NCBI RefSeq assembly: GCF_002999335.1
Contig: NW_020312458.1
Location: 1-64,000 of the forward strand
Direction: 5' to 3'
Origin: Cyclospora cayetanensis
Lineage: Eukaryota; Apicomplexa; Conoidasida; Eucoccidiorida; Eimeriidae
Length of the DNA: 64,000 nucleotides
Shown: piece after piece, positions 23,504-34,845 of the stretch
How positions within the stretch are numbered: the stretch's first letter is position 1
Layout of the letters: each line of letters opens with the position of its first letter
Program-made: the position numbers and the translations under genes
Notes under the pieces: generated by a model
Seen by the model: only the letters and a program-made list of their open reading frames with translations
What the model was told of the DNA's origin: nothing
The model's database searches: none

Positions 23504-24331
23504 CTAAAAGCCTCAGGGGCCCCCTGGAAACACTTGCTGTGAAACGGAGTCCTCGCATCCCAATGCGTGCTCATGGACTAGTGCTTTCAAACACCCGGTC
23601 CTCTTCCAGGGGCCCATCACTTTCAATGCTCCCCTCGAACCACTATAAATCTCCTGTGGTAGCTGCAACGTCTGCGGTGTTTTCGGGGTATTCCCTTCGA
23701 ATCACCCTCCTAGAGGCCTCTGTAGTAGTAAGAGCTCCCCCACGCGTTCACGACTTTTTCTAACGGGCGGCTCAAAGCTCGGAAAAAAACCCATCGGCAA
23801 ACCAGTATCAGGGCATTTTTATAAGGCACCCGCTACTTACTGTCGCACTCTCGATGTATATGAGCGCGAAGTAATACAGCTATGAGTAGTATATAAACGT
23901 GGTTCAGGCCATTTTACACAACAATCTGGGCATCCTGCTATCTCTCAGCGACAAGTACCATTAATGGGGCCCTAAAGCACCTCCAATAATGCTTAACCAA
24001 AGATTGCGTGGTGGGTCACTTAAATCACTCCAGACTCAACGCCAAGTTATTTGCGAGCTATTGCATGCTTTTAACGAATCTGCCGTTCTGCCCTGCCCGC
24101 TCCTCTCAGAGTCACTGACATGGGAGGAGAGTGATAGCCAGAACACGCGTTGATGCACCCTTCATATACTCCGAACCTCACCTTTACGTCTAACTGCACA
24201 TTGTACATAGCGCACACACACATATTGGCCGCCTTGTATCAAGCCAACAGTACTCTTAACTAATAACATATAAGAATATGTGCACACCAATCAGTCAAAA
24301 CCCTTTTTATTTGCTTAAGAAAATGACTAGT
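23504..24331. other. Start of repeat-poor segment, no gene seen
   Basis: CAG/CTG tracts disappear from here. A GGGGCCCC palindrome lies at 23516-23524 and another GGGGCCC near 23965. I see no convincing coding exon. Confidence 0.5.
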
Positions 24332-24771
24332 TCAGTAGACAGCGCCTAGTTGTAGATTAGTCTGCTGTGCCTTCAGCTTAAGGCACCGCCTCAGCACCTT
24401 CTCATGGAAACCGTATATAGAATTCTGGATCACCTTGCCCGAGCGTAGCAGTTCTAAGGCCACCAGATGCCAGCTATGGCTATGCCGCTTGGATTGAAGA
24501 TTATCCGGAAGAATTCTTCCTTTATTCAAGGAATGTGACCACTACCCACAATCAAAGTAATGCAGAGGCACTGGTTTTTGTTCATTCCAAAAGTAATCTG
24601 CGTCTGTCTTCCACGCAACCTCCCTTCCAAATCCTGAAATATAGCCTCTAATATGCATCCCAAGTGGGCGCAACTCACAAACTTTTTTCTCGCGCTAGGT
24701 CGGGAGGTTAACTCTCTTTCTGTAGCCCGCACGGCATAGTACCCGGCCTTATCTACCTTCTCGCCACTCAT
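24332..24771 (-). CDS. Possible small multi-exon gene, unrecognised
   Basis: ATG at 24771 opens a 31-codon exon (MSGEKVDKAGYYAVRATERE and on) ending at a canonical TTT|GTGAGT donor (exon 24771-24679). Further left, a basic open frame containing LVALELLRSGKVIQNSIYGF and KVLRRCLKLKAQQ reaches a stop at 24332. A middle segment (RLRGRQTQITFG) may be an exon as well. I could not close the splice phases. No family is recognised; the product would be a small basic protein. Confidence 0.35.
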
Positions 24772-25754
24772 AACCCACAGACGAAGAAAAGCCTCGCATT
24801 AGTATGCAAGAAAAATGAATGACGAAACCTGCTAGTTGCCGGAAAACGGCATGGCAACACGGAGCAGAACAAAGACGTCCTTGCGTGTAAATCTGCTTAT
24901 GACAATATTTCACTCTAGGCCAAGCGTATGGTCGCATAATTACCCTCTAGCCTCCTTTACAATGTTGGGGTCACATATACGCTGTAACGGTTAAGACCGA
25001 TCGTGTGAGTCGCGAGGTACACAGGCCTACAAGGGGGCATGGGCAACATGTGCTTCCTTGCTGCGTTCACAGTTGCAAATCAGGATTGAAGAACATTGTT
25101 ACATGGTGAGCTCGAGCATGCGGAAACCAACAATAGCAATTCGCGTTTATTCCTGCGTGTTTCGTTGGTGGAGTGGTTTGGGGACTTGTATCGATCACGC
25201 CTACGCGCCCGCTGTAATGTTCGGTCGGTGGCAGCTCTCACTGCTTACGGATATCTGCCTTTACTTTCTGTACTATATTGGTTCCGGAATTCCCTGTTCT
25301 TGTGTGAGATTGTGGCAGTAGGACCGGAAGCCTGCTCTTTCTTGGGGAGCGGCCGATTGCCGCTTGGGTGGACCCTGCTGCTCTTTAGCTTTTTGAGAAT
25401 TCTTCTGCGTGTCCTCCCAAGTTTGCTGTTTTATCCTAATAAGCAGTGGCCCTAGCGTGGAGGTGTACAGCTATTTCCGGTAAAAGAGCTTCCTCAGGTC
25501 CTCAGCAGAAACTCGAGGCAGCCTCCCGTGTTTCGATCGTGTGATCTTCTTGTCTCCTAGTATCAGCATCCCTGGTTGAAATCTCAGCAAGGGTATGTGT
25601 GGGATCGCTCTGACGGGCATAGAGGTTGCTGCATTGCGCCAGGGCCTTCAAAGGGGGGGAGATGCGTCAGCTTCTCCCGTGCATTCCTGTGCCTTGCCTT
25701 GCCTGTGCATCAAAAGCAGAAACCTAGCAGCTGTTGCCTCGTGGCGGAAAAGGC
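24772..25754. other. Intergenic, repeat-poor
   Basis: No recognised gene. Plus-strand open frames at 25058-25455 have a hydrophobic C-terminal half and could be an exon of a membrane protein. Nothing ties them to a family, so they are not called. Confidence 0.4.
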
Positions 25755-26231
25755 ATGTGGACTGGGTGGCTAGGGATCAGCTTCTTGCTAGTGCCGGTGC
25801 CTGCTTGGTGGCTGGTCTGCGTCCTCGCTCTCCCTCCGGTGTTAGCGGCAGTTTCACCAGCAGCAGAAATATCAGACGTGAAAGGGACAGCGACATATTC
25901 TATGCCAGCAGTGCAGTCCACGGATTCGCCGACCACTGATACCATAGAGACAAAAGGAGAAGCGCTCTCCTCAGCAACCTGCGGATCCTCTCCGCAGGAG
26001 GAGAATCCAGATGGTTTCGATATCGCCAAACTGATGAACGCAGTCCGAATTGAGCGGTCCATTAAATCGAATTCGAAACACAGCATCAACAAGGCTTCCT
26101 TTATAGACTCGACCTTTTTAATGGGCATTGTCGCTACGGTCCTTGTCATGTTGTATGCAATAAAAGTTCGCACCCAGAAGTACACAGTTGACGTAGGGAT
26201 AACAACTGCACTTGCCATCGCCACTCTGTAG
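25755..26231 (+). CDS. Small secreted/membrane protein, unrecognised
   Basis: From ATG 25755 the frame encodes about 158 residues. It starts with a signal-peptide-like segment (MWTGWLGISFLLVPVP and on, ending near VLAAVSPAA). A Ser/Thr-rich middle follows. A hydrophobic segment near the C-terminus (STFLMGIVATVLVMLYAI) could be a membrane anchor, followed by KVRTQKY and a second, weaker hydrophobic end. This layout fits a type I membrane or surface protein. No cysteine pattern of the SAG antigen type is visible, and there is no sequence match I can name. It may have upstream exons. Confidence 0.5.
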   Translation: MWTGWLGISFLLVPVPAWWLVCVLALPPVLAAVSPAAEISDVKGTATYSMPAVQSTDSPTTDTIETKGEALSSATCGSSPQEENPDGFDIAKLMNAVRIERSIKSNSKHSINKASFIDSTFLMGIVATVLVMLYAIKVRTQKYTVDVGITTALAIATL

Positions 26232-26989
26232 CCTCCAGAGAACCTTTAAAGCTACAGGTTCCACCCCTTCCTTAGCACCCTACTCCTGAACCCTTGCAAA
26301 TGTGAAGACGACAAGGCCTCCGGGGGGATGTTCGCTACAGCAACAGCCTCATGGACTCACTACTTCTGCATTGGGGCTGTGAGCGTGTGATTTTTGCTTT
26401 TGCGGAGGAACTGACCCTAGAGATGTCCAGTCAAGCTTGATGCTTCAAGCGTGCGTACACTAAAAGGGCCCTGATGGATGGGATAGAGCCATTTGCCTGT
26501 GATCAACCAGCTCAGGGGAGGTGTACGTATGCAGTATAGCCGCAGTGTATGTGCAGCTGTGTGTGTGTCTATATATACATATATACATGTATATATATAT
26601 ATGTATATGTGGATATCTATGTATTTGTATGGGGGGGAGCTGCTTAAGGTACTCAATTAACATGGCGCTGGGAGACATAAACTGCATTGAGAGAGACGGA
26701 TGTTGAGGAGAGTTGACGCAGAAGCACCCGCAGCATTAAATGGAAGTTGCAGAAAGCTTGATAGAGCCAGTGCGAGAGGCGCTGCTGCACGGCGTATATA
26801 TGCGTGTATCAGGAGTGCATGTGATCATACATGTGTGGGGGCATAGAGAAATATGTGTGCATCAGCCTTTTCTTTGTAGTTGGGTCTTTTCGGCTAGAGG
26901 TTTGTACTTGAGGCGGCATCAAGGAAAGAAGAAGCAAAGCACAAAACATAGAAGCGTTTGCTGTTGGGCATTGTCCTTGTATGTCTCAG
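26232..26989. other. Intergenic with TA/TG microsatellite
   Basis: A short TATATACATATA/TGTATATG microsatellite lies at about 26560-26625. Upstream exons of the 26990-27884 gene may lie here but are not readable. Confidence 0.4.
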
Positions 26990-27884
26990 CCGAGCATGCC
27001 TCGTATGTAGCTGACGACGGCCACACGTACCTCGTTTCTTTGGATTCCAGGGTAAGTGCTCCACATTACCATCAAGTCAGCACATGTCAGTCTCTCAAGC
27101 TATGGCCTACCTATGAATTTTACATGCACGCGCTTCCAAGTACACAAGTGAATGTGCGGGCGTGCGTCTACATGCCTCTGGCACTACACATGTGCATTTG
27201 CAGATGTGTATTTTTGCATGTGCGTGCTATATTGGCTGTGTCAGTGAATGGATGTGTGTAGGTATCTACATGTATGCGGCTTTCTTGTATGGTTGGCTGC
27301 CCCCACTATGAACATTCGCCCGTAGCTGCCTGACGTCCGGGAGCTCGTCTGCATTTTACGTGTGTGGGGTTAGTGAAGGGCATGTTATGTTGGGTGTGGG
27401 TTTCTTGCGTCAGCTCGTGCATCTGTGTAGTGCTTGCTTGTTCTTACAGGGTCTGGGACGCGTGGTGCTGCCTAAGACATACTCGCAGCAGGTGATCGGG
27501 TCATATTTCATAAGGCGCTAAATTCCAGAATCGTTGCACAATTAAATTCCTTCATTATATTTTTCTAGGAAGGTCTCTGCCTTGCTCGTAGGCAGACCAA
27601 CATGCTGTCGCTGCGTTTGGGCACTGAATATATCTCGTCTCGGGTAGGTCGTACCTCTCTGTCTCGCTTTTTCGCGGCGGCACGCTGCTTGCAATTGCGT
27701 ATTTCTCTGCTTGCCCACTTTGTCCTTCCATAAAGCCCTCTTAGTGTTTGGTGTAGACGTAGGCTTCATTCTGTTTGTGTCCATTCTGGCGCCTCAGGAG
27801 ACGGAAAAGTTAATCGGCTTGTTCGAGCGAGCCCTGCAATACTTAAAAAGCGTCCCCCCAGAGGATACCAGTGCATTTAAGTAG
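26990..27884 (+). CDS. Small multi-exon gene, 3' part; weakly PUR-like
   Basis: Four exons join in phase: 26990-27051 (EHASYVADDGHTYLVSLDSR, donor GTAAGT), 27450-27491 (GLGRVVLPKTYSQQ), 27569-27643 (EGLCLARRQTNMLSLRLGTE and on, donor GTAGGT) and 27798-27884 (ETEKLIGLFERALQYLKSVP and on, stop 27882). Together they give about 88 residues. The first exon enters in phase 1, so the N-terminus is missing. The pattern of a beta strand, a Gly-Arg turn, a second strand with ARRQTNMLSL, then an amphipathic helix loosely recalls a PUR nucleic-acid-binding repeat. That resemblance is by eye and weak. Splice-site quality makes a real gene likely even though the function is open. Confidence 0.5.
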
Positions 27885-29080
27885 TTTCTATCTAGTTATT
27901 TGTCCTTGGTATTGGCGGCGTGTGGTATATCTCTCTCTGCAATACTTGAATTGCCGGTGCTACGTGGTGCTGCTGCAGACCTTATCGAGAGGTGGAGCCC
28001 CTCAGAGAAGATCCCCCGTATTGATATCGGCATAGTCCGCCTTCCTCATGGCAAGATTCTCACTGTGATGCTGGATCAAGCGGCTTAAGATTTGGGATTT
28101 GGGAGGCTTAGGGCTTCGGATTTGCGGCTATTCGCCGAGGGTACGAAGCTAACCTCAGGGAGGGCCCACTGCTTGGTAATGTTGTTGGTTTTGTGGAACA
28201 AGATCCAGTTGATATATGCACAGCAAAACAGAGTTTCCCAAACCCTTAGACTACAGTATTTTGTAGCGTGAAAGCTGGGGTTCCCTCCGAACTCTCTGCT
28301 CACCTCCTCAGGCCCCTCTGCGGCGGCCTCTCTGGTGAAAAGCCCAAACTCCATTGAATTAAAGGTTGTCTTACTCTCAAATATTTTGGCACCATTCGGC
28401 ACCATTCCGCTCATTTGACGTTTAAAGGAAGAGACGTACTGCGCAAGGTTCGCTTTGTCATTTTCTCACGCGTAGTAATGTAAGCTTTGACCTGGTCGTT
28501 ACCTTTGCTTGCTTCACTAGACGTATGACCACTCGAATGATTGTGATTGTGTTACCCAGCTAGCCTATATAGAGCCATTTTTGACCGCGGTGCACGCTCC
28601 TACTAATATGCCCATGTTTAATTGGACAGCGAGGCAAGTCGAGATGGCGAGACCTGCCGGAAGCAAAATGTAGTGCTACCTCCATATTGCTATAGGTTGA
28701 CATCTAACAACTCGCAGACGTTTAGTTAGGGACCGTTTTATAAAGCGGTTGCAGGACCTCACCTAAAATGCTGCTGGAGCAACATGTGAAGTTGGTGGAG
28801 GTGGAGCATACCATCCAGCCTTAATCGCAATTCACTTCCAAAACAGCTGCAGTGTAAGCATCAAGCCAACCGTGTGAGGGCCACCACTACTATGGTAATG
28901 GCTTTATAGAGTGCGTATTGTCCTGATTGGAAGCTATGTCTTTGTGTGCCTAGCACGCGGGGAGGAGCCCTCCCTCGCACAAGCATTTGCAGCTGATGAA
29001 GATCTTCGAAAGCGCTGCACGACGCCAATAATGCACAGTTGATTCGCAACTTCCCGCTGTTCAAAAATGGTATCCTTGTT
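27885..29080. other. Intergenic, repeat-poor
   Basis: No recognised gene or repeat. Short open frames (for example 27900-28088) lack family features. Confidence 0.4.
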
Positions 29081-29334
29081 AGTTGTCAAAGAGACGAAGT
29101 GCTCCCTGCCTTGGCAGAGATTGCCTCTTCGGCATTATGCGAACTTCGGAGAGCCACTGGCACCTCGTGGCCGCCGTCCGTACCTTCTTTTGAGGGTCTC
29201 GACGCAGGCAAATATAAAGGTATTTTGTTGTATTGCAGGATCAGGGCAGGTTATTTGGCTATGAACTCCTTGTCAAACATTTAGGGGAAACCAACAGGCA
29301 GACAGATATGGTTACAGTGTGGATTACTTTTTAG
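29081..29334 (+). CDS. Possible terminal exon(s), unrecognised
   Basis: A frame encoding LPLRHYANFGEPLAPRGRRP followed by YLLLRVSTQANIK runs to 29219. A second frame, DQGRLFGYELLVKHLGETNR then QTDMVTVWITF, begins at 29239 after ATTGCAG and stops at 29332. Joining them needs removal of 29220-29238, which has GT and AG ends but is only 19 nt. Without splicing, both frames are cut short. The joined product looks like a beta-rich C2/B9-like piece, but this is by eye only. It could be a chance pair of frames. Confidence 0.3.
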
Positions 29335-29727
29335 AGTATTCTTCCCATAAAGAATTAGCGCATCAGCGTACAGTGGCAGGAAACACACGTGGGACTCCTA
29401 AGGAGTAAGAAGCCGAAAATACTCATTCACAAGGCTTTTGTTTGTCAATATTAGTAGCACTAGATACGGCAAACTCCTCGGCAGTTGCGTCAGGGGACAC
29501 CATAGAGAGTTTCCCTTTTTATGGGGGACAAAGGCATTGCGAAAATCGGCCATAGAGGCTTTTTCAATATAATTGAGCGCGTTTAGTTCAGAGGTGAGAG
29601 AAGATCTATGTCCGATCGGATTGTGCATCTGCTGTGGCACAGGAATCCCGTGGAAGGATTACCCATTGCCTCTGTAGTGTTCCTACGGGGATCGGGACAC
29701 TGATGCTCGATTGACTGAGCCTTCAGC

Positions 29728-29794
29728 TAGGAGTAATTGAAGATGATATCAAGGGCAGCACTGCTGCCCTTGATATCATCTTCAATTATTCCTA
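29728..29794. repeat. Near-perfect 67-bp palindrome
   Basis: The arms 29734-29760 and 29762-29788 are exact 27-bp reverse complements around a single C at 29761. The match extends to 33-bp arms (29728-29794) with one mismatch. The arm begins TAATTGAAGATGATATCAAG. It lies outside any gene I can call and would form a very stable hairpin or cruciform. Confidence 0.97.
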
Positions 29795-31528
29795 TGCTGT
29801 AATAAGAAGCGTCTGTCGTATTGCCGGCGTCTGACTCAAATGCCTCTTTGGAAAACGTGGAAGCGACTTTCTAGGCGAAACGGCATAGCGTGCCTCCGAA
29901 GCCTTCTCTGCATGGCGGGTGGAAGAGAGAACCCTGCATTCCAGAAGGCTTCCGGGGGCAGCGCTATTCGCGCAACAGTGCATCACAAGGAGACGCAGTG
30001 GCAACATTGCACAACTGGAGCATCGCGAAGGCAGAGAGTGGCTCTGAGTGGCAATTCGCAAGGTACACACACTGGCTTAACAAGTGATATACGCCAGCCT
30101 TTCCTTGACTTCAACATATCCTTGGATACTTTTGCCTTCAGCCATATTTGCGATAGGACCACCTCCTGATTGCGAGCACACGCTAATGTATACCCAAAGG
30201 AGCGGTGACGCCCTGCGGGTAGTGATGGCTGCCTATTCTCTCAGGTGACAAACCATGAAACCGCTAGTAAACTCCACTTAATCCAATCCCCCTTCAGCTG
30301 CTCAGCCGCTGTTTTAATGCCGAATGGTATCTGGCACTGAAACTATACTAAGGCCCCACAACCTCATAAGGGCCAATAAACATCTCATCAGTGAGCTCAA
30401 GTCTGTGCAATCGCAAAAGTAAACGCATTAGCTTTGGAAGGCCTGAAAAAATGTGTGAATATCGGCTGGACAGACGCGAGCCTTCATTCACGCCGCAGTG
30501 ACGGCCTAGGAGAATCATTGGAGATTTGTGAACAGTACCTCCTACGTGCAGAGCTCATATGCGTCGCGCGTTCACACAGCCATTGCTAAACAAGGCAGAA
30601 TATACACAATAAGATCCAGCCCCCGGGAAGCTTGGTCGTAGCGCTGGCAGCGAGGGAGTGGCAGAGTTCCATCGCCGACCTTCTCACGCGCAGGCGGCAC
30701 CAGTAGCATGGGCACACTGGTTAAAACACTGGCCAGCATCTCCCTCCTTTCAACACTATATTGCGCGGCTACCCCTTCTCCGTTTTTTATGCTCTCTGCT
30801 ATGGGGTTCTTAAGGTTCACGTCAAGACGAAAGCTCTGTATTTGCTTAAACAAACTAAATGGGAGAGGATCTCAGGTACCCTACGGGGCCGAGGGGCACC
30901 CGTGGTAGCAAGGGGAAAGGAACATAAATAAGTCGAGTCGTACGAAATACCTGCGTCACGTTCCATTAGAATGCAATTGGTCACATCATGAAATGATTGC
31001 CTTTTGCATTGTGCCTGCCGGTATGCTAAACGAGCGTAGTCTCATTGCAGAGAGTTGCTAAGGCTGTTACACTAGTTGCCATGCACAGTGATCCCCGCCT
31101 GAGTAAGCGTGGCGATTGATGCTACATATCGCGTACTGTCTGGAAGCAACCTGCACTGTTAAATGAACAAGGCTGTTTCAGTCAAGCGTAGGTATTTCTT
31201 CTTCTTCTTCTGCGTCGTCAAATGCAGGGTCTGGCTTCGCCTGCACCAGTCATCCGACATGCGTTAGGGAAGAGCCAATAAGCTGTGGGCCCCGCAGTAG
31301 CGGGACCACAAGTACTCTGTTTCGTGGGTGTGCCTTTATGTTTGCAAACACCGCTTTAGATTGGTATGTTGCAATTAAAGACCCGCTAAAAATAGCAAAG
31401 TCTACTATTGTGTGGTGATCCACTGGAGCGCTCCTAGGACGCACAACCAGCAGCAGCTTGGCAGGATGCACATACACTTACGTGGATTGAGGCGTGCCTT
31501 AGAATGGCTGCCCGAACATCCAGCTGCT
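29795..31528. other. Intergenic, repeat-poor
   Basis: No convincing exon. Open frames around 29840-30170 overlap on both strands and show no family signal. Confidence 0.4.
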
Positions 31529-32345
31529 TCAATTCCCCCTATGGTAAGCAGTCAAAATGCCCCGCAATACAGCATCATTGGAGTGGCTGGCTTGTGCGAA
31601 TACATCCTCACAACACGGTCCAAGCGACGCAAGCTTCCTGTTAGGCATATTGTCAAAGCCGCTTGCCTGGAGAGAGGATATTACTGACTCGAGGGACTCT
31701 CCTGGTCTAGGCGTTACTCTTAATGCGGTAACGTCCGCAAGGTCCCTAGTTGCTTGCTGGAGTCGCTCCTCGCTAGACTTCAGAACCACTTCAAGGGAGT
31801 GGAGCTCCGCCTGAAGTTGGCGATGCCGCTCTTCTTGTGCTGTTCGTTGTTTCAACACAGCTTCGTACTGTAAATACTGCACAGACACCCAAAGTCAACT
31901 GCTGGACTGAATTTCTGGACGTTCTATGTTTTGTGTTAACCTGAACGCGGTGGCATCTTGCGTAGCGGTCTCGCGCAGGACTGCACGGACTCTGCGTGCA
32001 GTTCCTTCCCCGGCAGTCACTTTTAAAGAGGCTTTAAGATATGTGAGCATGCACTGAGTGCGTTCAGCTAACAAGGTCGGGAAAGGAGTCACGAAGAGCT
32101 TTCTCGTTGCACCTGAGACCTAAGACAATTCGCTTTGCCTCTTCTACTAAGGGGGGGAGGACGACCCGAAGTTGCCTCATGTGCCGCTGTAGCTCGCCTC
32201 TCATTGATCTGAAGTTTTGCATTTTCTGCTTCCAAAGAAAGACACACTGGCCATTCTCGGTGGTAGGCACTCCCACAGGGGCTAAAGCTGAAGATTGCGG
32301 CAGGCTTTCTTGTGCGTGTACGACTTCTTTACACTCCATCTGCAT
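31529..32345 (-). CDS. Coiled-coil protein, 3' exons, unrecognised
   Basis: The last exon is clear. After TGTGCAG it reads YLQYEAVLKQRTAQEERHRQ, then a coiled coil with AELHSLEVVLKSSEERLQQA, then a Ser/Pro-containing tail to the stop at 31529 (exon about 31870-31529). To the right, frames with MRGELQRHMRQLRVVLPPLV (about 32225-32070) and LAERTQCMLTYLKASLKV (about 32070-31940) look like upstream exons. Their junctions did not resolve. Heptad-like Leu/Glu/Arg spacing supports a coiled coil. No family is recognised; being about 9 kb from a ciliary dynein chain does not establish a ciliary role. Confidence 0.45.
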
Positions 32346-34845
32346 CGAGCAAGCAATGCGAGAGCCCCTCGTGATGCTCTATTCTGAACTTACGTATCTA
32401 AGCAAACAATCTCCTTTTGGTCTGTGGAATGTCGTGGAGCTACTTAGCTACACCTTCTAGTGACAGAGAGCAGTCTGGAGGAACAGAGTGCAGCGGAGTT
32501 CACAAGAACGGCCTGTGCCAACAGTGCCACACTGAACACTTGTCAACTTAGGTAGTGCCCAGTCTGCCAGAAGACAGGTATAGAGGACTATGCGGCGGAC
32601 CTTTTGTCTTGCTCCAAAGTTGATTTTCCCGACTGCGGCTTAGGCATTTGGATACATTATAGTCTACTTGCAAAAGCCTGTTCAAACGGCGCGTCCTGTG
32701 TGTGCCTCACCGTCAGCTCCTCTGGCATTTGACCTCGTCGGCCTCCATTTCGTTCCTTTTTAATACTCCATGTTGCTGAAGCCTTTTTGCTAGAATCGTG
32801 TTCAGATAGGAACACCGGATCAGCGAAAGAGAGACACTTCCTTTCTGCTACCTGAACTAATAAGCAGCAAAAATGCCTGCCAAGTATTTATCATGGTGCG
32901 TCCGACACCTTTCGCATATACGATGTGTGTATTTGTGATTTCCTTGATTATTCCTTGATCCACTCAGTAATGGCTTTCTTTTTAACACTACACTCTCTTG
33001 GTAGCAGTTGCAAGCCTATGGCATCTTTTCTCAGGATTTTTTGATGTAGCTCTAAACTATATTCGTGTTATCCCTGCTGCTGAGGACCTCCTGCATTGTG
33101 ATGCGCTACTGCTATTGCGTACCAACCTTGCGGAGCAGCCAGTACAACAGGGGAGAAGCGTCCTTCCTTTTGGCCTACAGGAGATTGGCAGTGCCGCACA
33201 TTACCATGATCGATATTAGACACTGTGAATGGCATACTACGTTAACCAAGAAGAAGTTTTCTTCAGCGTACCCATGTGCAATATTTAGCCACCAAGCCAC
33301 GCTACAAAGTTTGAGGACAATTTCACTAGGGTGTTTCATAATATGTTGTCTGTGGCGTTCAGTATCTTTGTGTGGCCTTAACAATGGGCTACAGCTACCT
33401 TGATAATCTCTGATACAGAAATGGATATCGGGGCTTGAAGCGTAGAGAGAGCTCTCCCTGAGAAAACACAGAAGCTTCTGAGCCTAAGAACCAAGCATGC
33501 ATTCGACGAGAAAGGTGCAAAGCCTAGAGAACTGCCAGTCTTCCACTAGTTTCACTAATGAACAGTAGCAGTAAGCAGGTATCGCAAAGGCGTACTAATC
33601 GCGTTGCTTGCATCCTCAAAGTTGTCTGGGCCTACTTGCGGCATATCACAACCCAGAATATGTAACAGATATATAACCATGCCTAGAAAGAGATGTGTGT
33701 CCGCCTGCTGCTGCTTGCTCTCTTCAGTTCCACTGGAAAATGCCCATGGCCCGAATTCGGGGAAATCCCTAATATCGCAAGTATGTGTACGTATCAGCTC
33801 CTGTTCCGACTTTCACATCATTCTTGTCGACACTTTTTTTCTGCCACGCTTTATGAGCGCTTTACGATGACTAAGAGAAGTTTTGTTGGGTGGGCTCGTA
33901 TCTGTGTATGTTCTGGGAGGAAGCCTGACAGATTTTGCAGCTATCTCATCAGATGTGTAACTCTGGGTAGTTTGAGAACGTTAGGTCATAGAAACGTAGG
34001 AGCTTCATGGCCGTACATGGGTAAATTTGATATGCTCTAGGCATTTGCAATGGTTGAGTAGCATTACAGAAGCAGCCATAGTCGGAAAGCCTATATGTTT
34101 GTTCAAAGTTTCACCACCTGGTAGCTTTCCTTGTGGACACTTTGTTTATGTAATTCAGGATCCAGTTACAAGACTAACCTTCGGATGTGGGTAATTTGGT
34201 GGGCATCCAAGGCGGCGGCAAGCAGTGTAGCTTCCCAGAGGAGCCACGAAGCGTCGCCCCACTCTTCCTTGGCACTGCTGTCGGACGGGTGTAGGGAAGG
34301 TTCACTTTCCCCAGCATGGACATGCACAGGCCCACCCATTTTGAGTAACCACAGCTGTGGCCTTTCACTCACGGCAGAAAATTTGGATTTAAAGCCCGAA
34401 AAACTAACACCACGTCCTGCGCAGTGTGCAAGCAGGGGCAGCACCTTCTGAATATGTTTACCATGTGCCAAAGGGCACTCCGTATGAAACGGTGTGTAGA
34501 ATATCCTCTCAAATTAGTTTTGGTTAAAAGCTGAAAGGCCATGTTTATGTCTTTTCAGATAGGTCACAGGCGGGAATCCGGTACTTAGCGGCAACGCTGT
34601 TGGGTTAGAGAACAATAAGTGTGCAACCTAGGAGCACCGCCTAATAATAACTTAAAGGCTGCACAGAAGGAACCTACTGATGCGCTTAGGAACAAAGCAC
34701 GCAGTATTACGTGCATTCCGTTACCTGTACTCTAGGTGAGCAACTAAGTAGACCTGACGAAAGAATAGTGTGCATGTTGCAGTATTTCGAGGACATGGAG
34801 CCATCTGGGTTACCCTAGCATGCCCATTGTGGGGTCGCTCTCTAC
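32346..34845. other. Intergenic, repeat-poor
   Basis: Nothing convincing. Short open frames near 33000-33400 and 33600-34040 are not supported by splice logic or family motifs. Confidence 0.4.
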
